Assembly (NCBI GenBank): GCA_030653365.1
Contig: JAURZL010000013.1
Span: 186,001 to 250,000 of the forward strand
Length of the DNA stretch: 64,000 nucleotides
Direction: 5' to 3'
Source of the DNA: Anaerolineaceae bacterium
GTDB taxonomy: Bacteria > Chloroflexota > Anaerolineae > Anaerolineales > Anaerolineaceae
This document shows, piece after piece, positions 1 through 8,371 of this stretch; the first letter of the stretch is position 1, and the number at the start of each line of letters is the position of its first letter. The notes under the pieces are model-generated. The model worked only from the letters and a program-made list of their open reading frames with translations, had not been told where the DNA came from and ran no database searches. The translations under genes were made by a program, and so were the position numbers.

Positions 1-132
1 ATCAGCTATGATCATCAATCGCAGCCCATTGGGAGTGCGAGCAAGACTGTACTCGATTCCATCCATAATGACCACAGATTGGGTAATGAGTTGAGAACCG
101 TTAATTTTCTGGTTTTTTGAGTCTGTAAACAT
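1..132 (-). CDS. Truncated unknown gene (N-terminal 44 residues only)
   Basis: The first 44 codons of a gene that leaves the window at the left edge. It starts with ATG at 132, preceded by a good AAAGGA site that overlaps the lacI stop region, so it is probably the next gene of the same minus-strand operon and translationally close to lacI (11-nt gap). The visible protein begins MFTDSKNQKI, has no signal peptide, and reads on through SVVIMDGIEY and RLMIIAD. I do not recognise the family. Operon position after nagA/nagB/lacI suggests a sugar-catabolic protein, but that is inference only. Confidence 0.6.
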   Translation of the reverse strand, partial: MFTDSKNQKINGSQLITQSVVIMDGIEYSLARTPNGLRLMIIAD

Positions 133-143
133 AGTATCCTTTA

Positions 144-1169
144 TTATTGTTTCCTGGGTGCTATGGTTGAATTACGCACCAGTAATTTCCCTTTTAATAT
201 TTTTTCTTTATGAGTATGGAAAGAACCATCAATTTTTTTATTCATCAAATCCAGCAATAATTGAGCTGCTTCATTACCAATTGAATATTTGGGTTGATCG
301 AGTGTTGTGAGGGGAGGGGAGGTGTAGCCGGAAAAAGTAATATTATCGAATCCTGTAATGGAAAGGTCTTCCGGAACTTTAATTCCGAATTCTTTACAAG
401 CATGCAGTAATCCAATAGCGACCATATCATTAAAACAAATGATTGCAGTTGGTGGTTCCGGTAATTGCATAAAATGAGCCAGACCATGAGAACCTAATTC
501 CGGAGCACTGCCTTCTACATCGAAAATGTATCCTTCCTGTATAATGGCACCAGCTTTGAGCATTTCTTTTTTGTAACCATTTAAACGATCCAGAGAAGTT
601 CGCCCGGATCTGGAATTACCTAAATATGCAATTTTTTTGTGTCCCAATTCGAGCAAATATTTTGTGATCTGCTGGCTGCCATCCACATCATCATGATAAA
701 TGGAATAATTGAAATTTTCATGAGCTTTATAGTTGACCACCACCACAGGGAAGCCATTCGCTAACAATTGTCTTCCTTTATCAGCGCTGAATGAGGAGGA
801 ACAAATGATGACACCATCAGTACGTTGTTCCATCATTGTCTGGACAATTTTTTGCTCACGTACGGGATCATATTGCGATGCGGCAATAAACAAGCTGTAC
901 CCAGAAGTTTGTGCTGCATCTTCGATTCCAAATAAAATTTCGCTGAAGAATGGATCATCAATACTGTTAACAATTACGCCAATCACCTTTGTCTGATTTG
1001 TTTTTAGACTCCTCGCCGCAGCACTGGGTTGATACCCCATTTCCTGGGCTACTTTTCGTATTCGATCAGCTGTTAGCGCTGAAATCAGCGTATTCCCACC
1101 CAATGCTCGTGAGACAGTTGAGTGGGAAACCCCGGTTCGCTTGGCAATGTCTTTGATTGTGATTGGCAT
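144..1169 (-). CDS. LacI-family transcriptional regulator
   Basis: LacI/GalR-type repressor, 341 aa from the ATG at 1169. A GTG six codons upstream is possible, but the canonical N-terminus MPITIKDIAKRTGVSHSTVS favours the ATG. Residues 1-55 carry the HTH and hinge (SRALGG, GYQPSAAARSL). Residues 60-335 are the periplasmic-binding-protein-like sugar sensor, beginning VIGVIVNSIDDPFF. It lies at the end of the nagA-nagB operon, so the effector is probably an amino-sugar derivative. A 14-bp perfect palindrome sits 14 nt upstream of the start, which suggests autoregulation. Family is certain; ligand unknown. Confidence 0.95.
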   Translation of the reverse strand: MPITIKDIAKRTGVSHSTVSRALGGNTLISALTADRIRKVAQEMGYQPSAAARSLKTNQTKVIGVIVNSIDDPFFSEILFGIEDAAQTSGYSLFIAASQYDPVREQKIVQTMMEQRTDGVIICSSSFSADKGRQLLANGFPVVVVNYKAHENFNYSIYHDDVDGSQQITKYLLELGHKKIAYLGNSRSGRTSLDRLNGYKKEMLKAGAIIQEGYIFDVEGSAPELGSHGLAHFMQLPEPPTAIICFNDMVAIGLLHACKEFGIKVPEDLSITGFDNITFSGYTSPPLTTLDQPKYSIGNEAAQLLLDLMNKKIDGSFHTHKEKILKGKLLVRNSTIAPRKQ

Positions 1170-1182
1170 AGAAATTACTTTC

Positions 1183-1196
1183 TGCACACGTGTGCA
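1183..1196. promoter_or_regulatory. Candidate LacI-family operator
   Basis: Perfect 14-bp palindrome TGCACACGTGTGCA with a central CG, the form typical of LacI/GalR operators. It sits immediately upstream of the lacI start, where a bound repressor would block its own transcription or translation. No second copy was noticed elsewhere in the window. Confidence 0.6.
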
Positions 1197-1237
1197 TTGA
1201 CTATCTATAGTTTACAAAGAACATTAAATTATGTCAA

Positions 1238-1271
1238 GTAGTATTATTCTTTTTGTAGTATTATTCTTTTT
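1238..1271. repeat. Perfect 17-bp tandem repeat
   Basis: GTAGTATTATTCTTTTT occurs twice head to tail (1238-1254 and 1255-1271) in the 156-nt spacer between nagB and lacI. In minus-strand sense each unit reads A5 GAATAATACTAC. It could be a pair of regulator half-sites for a lacI promoter or slippage-generated repetition. Confidence 0.7.
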
Positions 1272-1325
1272 CCGTTATTAGTTTTAATTGAAGAAAAATA
1301 TATCATCACATTCAATTTGAGAAAG

Positions 1326-2090
1326 TTAGATTTTTAAGGCAGAGTTTCTATCCAAATACAATTGAGTATTATTCTTTGTCCTTAGAATAGAGGCAGGACA
1401 ATTAGGTGTAACAGCCCCATATAAGGTAGTTGCAACTGCATCAGCTTTTCTCATTTCAGGTACTACTGCAAAAACATTATCAGCGGATAATAAAGCAGGA
1501 ATGGTTAGAGTTATTGCTTGAGCCGGTACAGTATCGAAATTTGGAAAGTGACCTTCATTAACTTGTTGTATACGACATGCTTGGTCTAGATTTACTACAT
1601 GAATCAATTCTTCTGTTTCAAAATCTGCAGGAGGATCATTAAAAGCTAAATGTCCATTTTCTCCGATTCCTAAAACACATATGGAAGGTTTATGACTTAA
1701 TAAAAGATTTTTATACCTTGCCAATTCCTCATTAACATTTGCAGCATCCCCTTGAATCCCAAAAAATGCTCTCGGATGAACATGTTTTACTAATTTATCT
1801 TTGATATAACGTTGAAAACTTGCAGGATGTTCTTCAGACATACCTAAATATTCGTCCATATGAAAAAAATAAACTTTATCCCAAGGAATATTTTTTTTCT
1901 TCCGTAATGCTTCTATAAAGGCCAATTGAGAGTTCCCAGTTGCTAAGATAACAGAAACTTCCCCTTTGTTAATAATTTCTGAATTTATAATTTTTTCAAA
2001 TTCATTTGCAACTTCTTCTCCTAAAGATTCTGGAGAATCAAAAACAAAAACCGGCATCTTTTCTACTTTTAGTGTTCTTAAAATTGTCAT
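1326..2090 (-). CDS. nagB: Glucosamine-6-phosphate deaminase
   Basis: NagB-like isomerase/deaminase converting glucosamine-6-phosphate to fructose-6-phosphate and ammonia in the cytoplasm. The 254-aa length fits the family. Visible signatures are VILATGNSQ near the N-terminus, FFHMDEYLG, and GIGENGHLAFNDPP, which contains the phosphate-loop and active-site Asp/His region. The start at 2090 has an AAGGGA site. It lies 44 nt downstream of nagA in the same direction, giving the two consecutive steps that turn GlcNAc-6-P into a glycolytic intermediate. The first Gly of the usual TGSTP loop context is kept (TGNSQ), with the remainder variant. Confidence 0.93.
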   Translation of the reverse strand: MTILRTLKVEKMPVFVFDSPESLGEEVANEFEKIINSEIINKGEVSVILATGNSQLAFIEALRKKKNIPWDKVYFFHMDEYLGMSEEHPASFQRYIKDKLVKHVHPRAFFGIQGDAANVNEELARYKNLLLSHKPSICVLGIGENGHLAFNDPPADFETEELIHVVNLDQACRIQQVNEGHFPNFDTVPAQAITLTIPALLSADNVFAVVPEMRKADAVATTLYGAVTPNCPASILRTKNNTQLYLDRNSALKI

Positions 2091-2134
2091 ACTCTATCCC
2101 TTCTATGGAATAATCGAAAACAGATTTTCGATTA

Positions 2135-3310
2135 TCAGGTTAATTCACGTCCGCCAATTAACACTTTCCAAGGTGTAAAATCCTCATTAAAAATAGCAAT
2201 ATCTGCATCTTTGCCTGGGTAAATACTTCCTTTTTTATCATCAATATGAATTACTCTCGCAGGAGTTAAAGAAGCCATTCTAATCGCTTCAACAAGAGGA
2301 ATTCCTACTTCAGTGGTTAAAATGGGAATCATTTGATTGATTAGTGTTGTACTACCAGCAAATGAAGTGTGATCCAGGAGTATTCCTACTCCATTTGAAA
2401 CCTCAAAGTCCATACCTGTAGAGTGCACTACAGTTCCTTCAGGCAAACCAGCACCATTGGTTGAATCTGATATTACACACAATTTATCTGGCCCCTTACA
2501 TTTATAAGCTAACTTCATTAATGTAGGTGGTAAGTGGCGATTATCAGAAATCATTTCTGCAGTTAAGTCATCAAAGGCTAAAGTTGCTTCTAATAACCCT
2601 GGTTTTCGCCAAGGACCTTCTCGAATAGTTGAGGATTGACCACTCCAAATATGAATGGTATGAGATAGCCCTGCTTCCATAGCATCCAAAACATGCAAAT
2701 CTTGTGCTGAACTATGACCAGCAGCTGCTATAATTCCTAGATCCACCAATCTTTTTGTAAACTCGATGGCTCCACGTAATTCAGGTGCATAACTGACAAT
2801 TTTTATTAAGTCTGGCTTAGATAAAAGCATGTCGGCACTACTATCATCTGGTGTGCGCATATTTTTGGGATCTTGTGCTCCCCTCTGATCAAAACTAAAA
2901 TAAGGTCCCTCTAGATGAAGTCCTGCGATATTGGATCCGTTTTGATAATTAGTCATCCACGAACCGGTAAAATCTATTGCTTCCTTGAGAACTTCCAATG
3001 GCGCGGTTGTTAATGTTGCCAATAATGTTGTGATTCCTTGCATTGCTTGATGCTGAGTAATTGTTTCATAGGATTCTTTGGATGCAACTGTAAAGTCAAA
3101 ACCTAAAGCTCCGTGAGTATGTATATCTATTAACCCAGGAGAAATTAATCTGTTTTCAACATCAAGTATTTTTGTATCTGAACCAAGATTATCAAATGAG
3201 GTGACACCTACAATTTTTCCGTTTTCTAGAAGAAGAACTTTTCCTTCAACTATTTGATCCGATAGAACAATTTTCCCATTTACTAACGCTAAACGTTCAT
3301 GGTTTTTCAT
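2135..3310 (-). CDS. nagA: N-acetylglucosamine-6-phosphate deacetylase
   Basis: Amidohydrolase-superfamily enzyme (391 aa) removing acetate from GlcNAc-6-phosphate. The N-terminal small beta-sandwich is followed by LISPGLIDIHTHGALGFDF with the HxH metal pair. LHLEGPYFS supplies the metal-bridging Glu, AAGHSSA and HIWSG the further His ligands, and CVISDSTNGAG the catalytic Asp. AGKD-type C-terminal sequence (YPGKDADIAIF) closes the fold. Start ATG at 3310 with AAGGAG. Product flows to NagB, encoded directly downstream. Confidence 0.95.
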   Translation of the reverse strand: MKNHERLALVNGKIVLSDQIVEGKVLLLENGKIVGVTSFDNLGSDTKILDVENRLISPGLIDIHTHGALGFDFTVASKESYETITQHQAMQGITTLLATLTTAPLEVLKEAIDFTGSWMTNYQNGSNIAGLHLEGPYFSFDQRGAQDPKNMRTPDDSSADMLLSKPDLIKIVSYAPELRGAIEFTKRLVDLGIIAAAGHSSAQDLHVLDAMEAGLSHTIHIWSGQSSTIREGPWRKPGLLEATLAFDDLTAEMISDNRHLPPTLMKLAYKCKGPDKLCVISDSTNGAGLPEGTVVHSTGMDFEVSNGVGILLDHTSFAGSTTLINQMIPILTTEVGIPLVEAIRMASLTPARVIHIDDKKGSIYPGKDADIAIFNEDFTPWKVLIGGRELT

Positions 3311-3378
3311 CTTGACTCCTTATCGATCTAATAAATCGTTATCATAAAAATAAAACAAGTCTTAGAAGATTTATATCA

Positions 3379-3412
3379 ATTTGGTATTTACTCATCAGAG
3401 TAAATACCAAAT
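3379..3412. promoter_or_regulatory. 15-bp perfect hairpin between SIS gene and nagA
   Basis: Arms ATTTGGTATTTACTC and GAGTAAATACCAAAT flank a 4-nt loop. Neither strand has a T-tract directly after the stem, so it is not a classical terminator. It could be an mRNA processing/stabilising stem-loop between the SIS and nagA cistrons or a dimeric operator. Confidence 0.65.
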
Positions 3413-3447
3413 GTGAAATGAATTTTGTTAGTAAAGAATTCAATGAT

Positions 3448-4200
3448 TTATAAGGCTTTTACTAATTTTGTATATTTGTCAAGGAAAATATTGTTAGCCT
3501 CATCACCACCTGGAATATTACCACTTTTCCATATCGGTGGATTGGCTCCCTTTTTTATCAATTTTTCAATAGTTTTTATAATGAGTAAATTGAGCAAAAA
3601 GAAAATCAAAATATTGGATATTGGTCCAAATTTTTGCATTGCATCTTGAATTTCTATTACAGAATCACCATAAGGAATTTTTGCATCAAGTGTGAGATCA
3701 ACGATATCGTGTAAATTTTTTCCACTCGGATGCCTAGATACACAATCATCAGGGACTGTCGCGCATAGTTCTTTACTTTCTATTCCAATTACATAGAGAC
3801 CATTATCTTTTCCATATTGGGCAGCATCAATTGTCAAAGAATTAATTCCAACCTGAGAAACGATAATTAATACTTCGCCTTTTTTGAAAGTGTAAGCATC
3901 CATTATCATTGGGGCAATTCCCGGGACCCTTTCGATTACTGCTTTCCTTCCTCCATTTTCAAGACAAACTCCTGAGAAAAATATTGGATTTATTTGAGCT
4001 AATCCTCCAGCCCTGAAGAAAACTTCAGTGGCTGACATTGTGGAATGTCCACCAGTTCCAAAAACATGAAGGAGATTATCTTCATGTTTCAAACTCTCAC
4101 TGATGATTTCAGATGCTTTCTCAATATTTTCACGTTCCTCATCAATTATTTGCAACATTTTTTCATTAATTGTTTTGTAATATAAAGTTATGTTATCCAT
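3448..4200 (-). CDS. SIS-domain sugar-phosphate-binding protein (UPF0309-like)
   Basis: A 250-aa SIS protein of the 'sugar isomerase domain-containing' group. The N-terminal helix precedes LLHVFGTGGHSTMSATEVFFRAGG, the phosphosugar-binding loop. VLIIVSQVGINSLTIDAAQYGKDNG is the second SIS loop, with SQ in place of the usual SxSG. GGAGG precedes the ATG at 4200. It is located between the GH-like gene and nagA-nagB, so it may isomerise or bind an amino-sugar phosphate feeding NagA. The reaction cannot be deduced. Confidence 0.8.
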   Translation of the reverse strand: MDNITLYYKTINEKMLQIIDEERENIEKASEIISESLKHEDNLLHVFGTGGHSTMSATEVFFRAGGLAQINPIFFSGVCLENGGRKAVIERVPGIAPMIMDAYTFKKGEVLIIVSQVGINSLTIDAAQYGKDNGLYVIGIESKELCATVPDDCVSRHPSGKNLHDIVDLTLDAKIPYGDSVIEIQDAMQKFGPISNILIFFLLNLLIIKTIEKLIKKGANPPIWKSGNIPGGDEANNIFLDKYTKLVKAL

Positions 4201-4282
4201 TTTTCCTCCAAGAAAAATTTTATTATTTTTTGTTTACAACAATTTAATTCCAACTTCTCGAAATTGAATTTAAAAAATTCAA

Positions 4283-5338
4283 TTAACTAAATAAATTAAA
4301 TATCGTGTCATTAATTTCCGCACAGAGTTCCTGAACAATATCTAGTGATGCTTCGAAAGGTTGTTCATCAACATCTTGATATAAAAGAGAATGTACCCAT
4401 AGACCAGAATCGTGTTGTGTATCACAAAACCAACTCAATATCTCTTCTGCGGTCTTATAGTAAATATCTTCACCGGTCAGTCGGAAAAGTTCTGCTGAAG
4501 CCCACATAACCTTGCAAGACCCATAATTATGGATTCTTTCTCCATCTAATTTTTCAAAGAAAGATAACAAAGCCCTTGCTCCTAACAAATATTTTTCTTC
4601 ATTCGTTTGGTCATAAAGTTTTGAGAGGAACTTCATTGGTTTTCCAACCAACCAGGTTAATTCGTGACGTGGGTCGCTTTCGGAACTTAGGCAAAATTGT
4701 TTTCGACCATTTATTTCAGTTACAACTTCGCTTCCCCAAATATTCGTTTTTAATCCTTTTTCAATATCCCAACTACAATAAAAAAAACGATCTGGATGTG
4801 GTTGGGATTCTAACATTTTTAGAATAAAATCTCCTGCTTTACAGGCAGCTTCAACATCTCCACACGCTAATAAAGCTAGACCAGCGGCTGAAGTCGAAGA
4901 ACTATCTAAGAATATTGGATTTATGCTTTTTGTGAGTGGATGATAATGAGAAGCAAAACCACCATGTTCAACTGACTGGAATTTTCTAATAAAATTTAAT
5001 CCTTTCTCCGCCAAACCAAAATAGGACAATTGTCGAAGACCACATATTATCCACCCATTAGAATATATATATCGATTTGCAGGACTACTTGGGAGATGTG
5101 ACCACCCCTTTTTATCCAAGGAAGTTCTAAAATCACCGTCCTCTTGTAAATACTTATATTTCATTAAATCAGCATAATACCTGCCTTGAATAGGATTACC
5201 CACAGATGCATACAGGTATGGAGCTTTATAATGCGCGCTTAAGTCATTTATTTGTTTAATTTTGGATCGATTGTTATTTAGCCAATTTAGTCCTTTATTT
5301 ATTGTATTTTGACTTGATTTTAATAGAGGGTTTTCCAT
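4283..5338 (-). CDS. (alpha/alpha)6-barrel protein, GH88/GH105-like
   Basis: Cytoplasmic protein of 351 aa; no signal peptide. ATG at 5338 is chosen over the TTG six codons upstream because AAAGAGAA lies just before it. Helical-repeat composition with NGWIICGLRQL, LDSSSTSAAGLALLACGD and DSGLWVHSLL recalls the unsaturated glucuronyl/galacturonyl hydrolases (GH88/GH105), which have DSSA..AAxGLLEL and DTGLW. In this operon it could cleave an imported oligosaccharide before NagA/NagB. Assignment to a CAZy family is tentative; an epimerase-like alpha/alpha barrel is the alternative. Confidence 0.6.
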   Translation of the reverse strand: MENPLLKSSQNTINKGLNWLNNNRSKIKQINDLSAHYKAPYLYASVGNPIQGRYYADLMKYKYLQEDGDFRTSLDKKGWSHLPSSPANRYIYSNGWIICGLRQLSYFGLAEKGLNFIRKFQSVEHGGFASHYHPLTKSINPIFLDSSSTSAAGLALLACGDVEAACKAGDFILKMLESQPHPDRFFYCSWDIEKGLKTNIWGSEVVTEINGRKQFCLSSESDPRHELTWLVGKPMKFLSKLYDQTNEEKYLLGARALLSFFEKLDGERIHNYGSCKVMWASAELFRLTGEDIYYKTAEEILSWFCDTQHDSGLWVHSLLYQDVDEQPFEASLDIVQELCAEINDTIFNLFS

Positions 5339-5417
5339 TTCATATTCTCTTTTCAATTATTATTATGTTGATTATTCTCAGAAAATTTTTCTAGAAGTTA
5401 TGAAAGTCAAGGATTAT

Positions 5418-6479
5418 CTAAATGAAGTAATCCTTTTTTGTAAGTTGTTTCTGAGGTATTCCTTCATAAATCGACATTTTATTTTTATTTGGTGAGAGTA
5501 CATAGGCATAGTGTGTAATTAATGGTTCGTGAGTGAGTTGACATAAACCACCTTGTTGCAATGGTGTAAACAACAATTCCTCAATCTTTTGAATTGAAGG
5601 TTTGGGATTTTCAGTTAGAAATGAATTGACATTTTCTAACCTTAATTTTGAATTTTCTTCTAAGCTCGGAACACCTGCTAAACTTAACTCCCCAAACCCT
5701 TGCATTTCTTTTTCCAAAAATATATTTGTACAATAAACACCATTTGTTGATGATCCATTTCGGTTTTTATCCACTTGATGTGCTGGATAACGAACAGCAA
5801 ACGCTGTTCCAGATTTTTCGACAATTGCACTTTTACCAAATTTATCAACTAAAGCAATACTTAAACCTTTGCCCGCCATAGGTGTTATTTTGCAAAATTC
5901 AATCGCATCTTCAACTGATGTGCATTTTTCAAGAATATATCTTGGATATTGCAAAGTTGGTATTCCAAAACCACTCTGTTCTTTTTGTGTAGGACCAGAA
6001 GATTGACCAGCGACTAAACCTGATGAATTTATTCCTACTTCTGCCCACAAGGAACCTGCCCAAGATATAGCTAAATATTGTTTCTCACCTGTAGGAATTA
6101 CTTTTTGAATGGAATAATATTTGAAGTCATTGCCAATATCACTTGTTTTTGCCAAAAGGGGACCAGCTTCTGTGTTCAAAATTACAAAATTTGTACATCC
6201 ATTTAAAGCACTGATCGCTGACACAAAATTGATGGTACAAATCAAATCAAAGGGGAGTCCAGAACCTTCAGAAATCCCCTTAAGTTCGGATATCATCTCT
6301 GGAAAATTCTTATCTAAATAATCTACCATTTTATTTCGGATTTTATTTACTAAATCTGGGGAGATTTCTCCTAACCAGGTAGGATATTCTTTGGATAGAG
6401 AATATAGTTCCTTTGAAAAAACCGATCCTTGTTTCAAACCTCTTTCATAAGGATTACCAACTAAAGTAATTTCGAACAT
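5418..6479 (-). CDS. C45-family autoproteolytic acyltransferase/amidohydrolase-like protein
   Basis: A 353-aa Ntn-hydrolase-like protein related to acyl-CoA:6-aminopenicillanate acyltransferase (peptidase family C45). The family signature NPYERGLKQG near the N-terminus and the internal GCTNFVILNTEAGPLLAKTSD, where the Cys of GC would become the nucleophile after self-cleavage, are both visible. GLVAGQSSGP and a MAGKGLSIALVD region follow. ATG at 6479 has AAAGAGG. In the amino-sugar operon it may remove an N-acyl group from a substrate NagA does not accept. That function is inference. Confidence 0.85.
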   Translation of the reverse strand: MFEITLVGNPYERGLKQGSVFSKELYSLSKEYPTWLGEISPDLVNKIRNKMVDYLDKNFPEMISELKGISEGSGLPFDLICTINFVSAISALNGCTNFVILNTEAGPLLAKTSDIGNDFKYYSIQKVIPTGEKQYLAISWAGSLWAEVGINSSGLVAGQSSGPTQKEQSGFGIPTLQYPRYILEKCTSVEDAIEFCKITPMAGKGLSIALVDKFGKSAIVEKSGTAFAVRYPAHQVDKNRNGSSTNGVYCTNIFLEKEMQGFGELSLAGVPSLEENSKLRLENVNSFLTENPKPSIQKIEELLFTPLQQGGLCQLTHEPLITHYAYVLSPNKNKMSIYEGIPQKQLTKKDYFI

Positions 6480-6505
6480 TATTTACCTCTTTTTCGTTAT
6501 GATTT

Positions 6506-7393
6506 TTATTTGCTAGCGCCAAGCGTTAACCCAGAAATTAGGCGATCTGAAAGGAAAATATAAAGCAGAAAGTTAGGAATTATAACAATTACGACTGCAG
6601 CAAATAAAGCTGACCAATCTGCAGTGTATTGCATTGAATACCGAATATTCATTACACCAAGAGGTAATGTTCTCAGTTTGTCTGTATTGATTAACAACAT
6701 TGCCAGAAGATATTCATTCCATATGCTAATAAAATTGAAAATGGCTGCTGTTATTAATCCTGGCGCACCTAAAGGCATCATAACTCGCCAGAATATTTCA
6801 AAATCATTACAACCATCAATAGCTGCTGCATCTTCAAGGTCTACAGGTAAGGTCTTAAAAAAACCAGTAAGCAATAAAACTGTAAACGGTATAGATACCC
6901 CAACATAGGCAAGTATTAATCCTTGCAGAGTGTTAATCAATGACATTTTGTTTAGCAAGACGAATAAAGGTACAAGTATTAATTGAAAAGGCAGTCCCAT
7001 TCCTGCAATAAAATAATATGTAATTGGCTCATTTCCTAAGAAAGGTATACGTGATAGGACATAAGCTGCAGGTGCAGATACGATAACGACAATCAAAACA
7101 GAGGCTATCACTACCATGACGCTATTCATAAAATATACTTGCATATGAGAGACTTCCCAAGCTTTTAAATAATTAGCTGCTCCGGCAGTCAAAGGGGTTG
7201 AAGGTAAGGCCCAAGGTTCCTTAAAAACTTCTTTGTTAGTTTTGAATGAACTACCTACAACCCAAACAAATACGATAACAGTTAAAAATGCCCATAACAT
7301 TAGAATTGAATAGTAGGGCAGATTTGGTAATAATTTCCTTGAAGGTATTTGAATTTTGGAATCACTAAATGTTTTTAAATTGGGTGGTGTCAT
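6506..7393 (-). CDS. Carbohydrate ABC transporter permease (MalG/UgpE type)
   Basis: 295-aa inner-membrane subunit of a CUT1-family sugar importer with six predicted hydrophobic segments. The cytoplasmic EAA loop reads LEDAAAIDGCNDFEIFWRVM, followed by PLGAPGL, the contact site for the ATPase. It partners the permease encoded 14 nt upstream and the binding protein before it. No ATPase gene is in this operon, so a shared MsmX-like ATPase elsewhere is expected. SD CAGGAG precedes the ATG. Confidence 0.95.
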   Translation of the reverse strand: MTPPNLKTFSDSKIQIPSRKLLPNLPYYSILMLWAFLTVIVFVWVVGSSFKTNKEVFKEPWALPSTPLTAGAANYLKAWEVSHMQVYFMNSVMVVIASVLIVVIVSAPAAYVLSRIPFLGNEPITYYFIAGMGLPFQLILVPLFVLLNKMSLINTLQGLILAYVGVSIPFTVLLLTGFFKTLPVDLEDAAAIDGCNDFEIFWRVMMPLGAPGLITAAIFNFISIWNEYLLAMLLINTDKLRTLPLGVMNIRYSMQYTADWSALFAAVVIVIIPNFLLYIFLSDRLISGLTLGASK

Positions 7394-7407
7394 TTATCGC
7401 TCCTGAA

Positions 7408-8298
7408 TTAATACTCAATTGCTTCCTTACGTGTAACAAAACGTGTTATCCCAACACTTATTACTACCATTATCAAAAGGATAACACCTAGAGCTGTGGC
7501 ATACCCTAAGCGATAGACAGGTGTATAGGTTCCAACAGCTTGAGACCAAATATAAATTGATAAAGTGTAAGAGGATGTTGGTGGTGCTGGAAATGTTGTC
7601 GCAGCAATGAGATCGAATATTTTTAATGAACTGATAATCCAAAGCACAAGAGCAACAACAAAAACATCCCAAATCATTGGTAGGGTTATTGTAAAAAACA
7701 TTTTCCATTCCGAAGCACCATCCAAAATTGCTGCTTCGAAATACGTGATAGGAATTTTGTCAATTCCTGCTAATAAAATTGTCATGTAGTAACCTACATA
7801 ACTCCAAATAATTGCGATAGTTAATGATTGAATTATATTATCTGGTGCGAGCCAAAATTTGTTTAATGAGGTTAAACCAACCAACTTTAAGAATCCAGAT
7901 AAAAGTCCCCAATCATTGTTATAGATAAATTGCCAGATTAAACCTAATCCAATTCCAGGAATAACCATTGGAAAAAAAATCAAAGAACGGAAGAATTTCT
8001 TAAAAATCAAGGTTCTTTGAAGAATTGAAGCAAAAAATAAGGCTAATCCGAATATACCTACTCCTCCTACAACAGTGATATAAAAAGTGCGTCGGAAAGA
8101 AGCCCAAAAGATTTTATCATTTAACATCTCTTGATAATTTTCTAAGCCTATGTAAATCATTGTCTTCCCAAATCCAGACCAATCATGCAAACTTACCCAA
8201 AAAGCTTGTATGGCAGGATAAACAAAGAAGACAGTATATAGAATAAAAGCTGGTAATAAAAATGGAATAACCATACGTTGGCGGCCACTTCTTCCCAT
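7408..8298 (-). CDS. Carbohydrate ABC transporter permease (MalF/UgpA type)
   Basis: 296-aa CUT1 permease, six membrane segments. N-terminal FLLPAFILYTVFFVYPAI and EAA loop FEAAILDGASEWKMFFTITL with the family Gly. Starts at 8298 with AGGAGTGATCAA before ATG. It follows the binding protein gene with 73 nt between them, a spacer filled by a 32-bp palindrome, and precedes its MalG-type partner by 14 nt. Together they move an oligosaccharide or amino-sugar across the membrane. Confidence 0.95.
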   Translation of the reverse strand: MGRSGRQRMVIPFLLPAFILYTVFFVYPAIQAFWVSLHDWSGFGKTMIYIGLENYQEMLNDKIFWASFRRTFYITVVGGVGIFGLALFFASILQRTLIFKKFFRSLIFFPMVIPGIGLGLIWQFIYNNDWGLLSGFLKLVGLTSLNKFWLAPDNIIQSLTIAIIWSYVGYYMTILLAGIDKIPITYFEAAILDGASEWKMFFTITLPMIWDVFVVALVLWIISSLKIFDLIAATTFPAPPTSSYTLSIYIWSQAVGTYTPVYRLGYATALGVILLIMVVISVGITRFVTRKEAIEY

Positions 8299-8323
8299 TT
8301 GATCACTCCTTTTTGTATAGATA

Positions 8324-8355
8324 TTTGAGTGGGTGAATTAATTCACCCACTCAAA
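8324..8355. promoter_or_regulatory. 32-bp perfect palindrome after binding-protein gene
   Basis: TTTGAGTGGGTGAATT followed directly by its exact complement. It lies 16 nt beyond the stop codon of the solute-binding protein gene and before the permease genes. There is no U-tract after the stem, so it fits a 3' mRNA-stabilising or partial-attenuation stem-loop of the kind used to keep binding-protein expression above permease expression. Confidence 0.75.
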
Positions 8356-8371
8356 ACAGTTTAAAAATATT

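Noticed and set aside
7427..7708. 93-aa minus-strand ORF inside the MalF-type permease
   Set aside because: Alternate frame of a clear permease gene; Cys/Asn-rich translation typical of a shadow frame.
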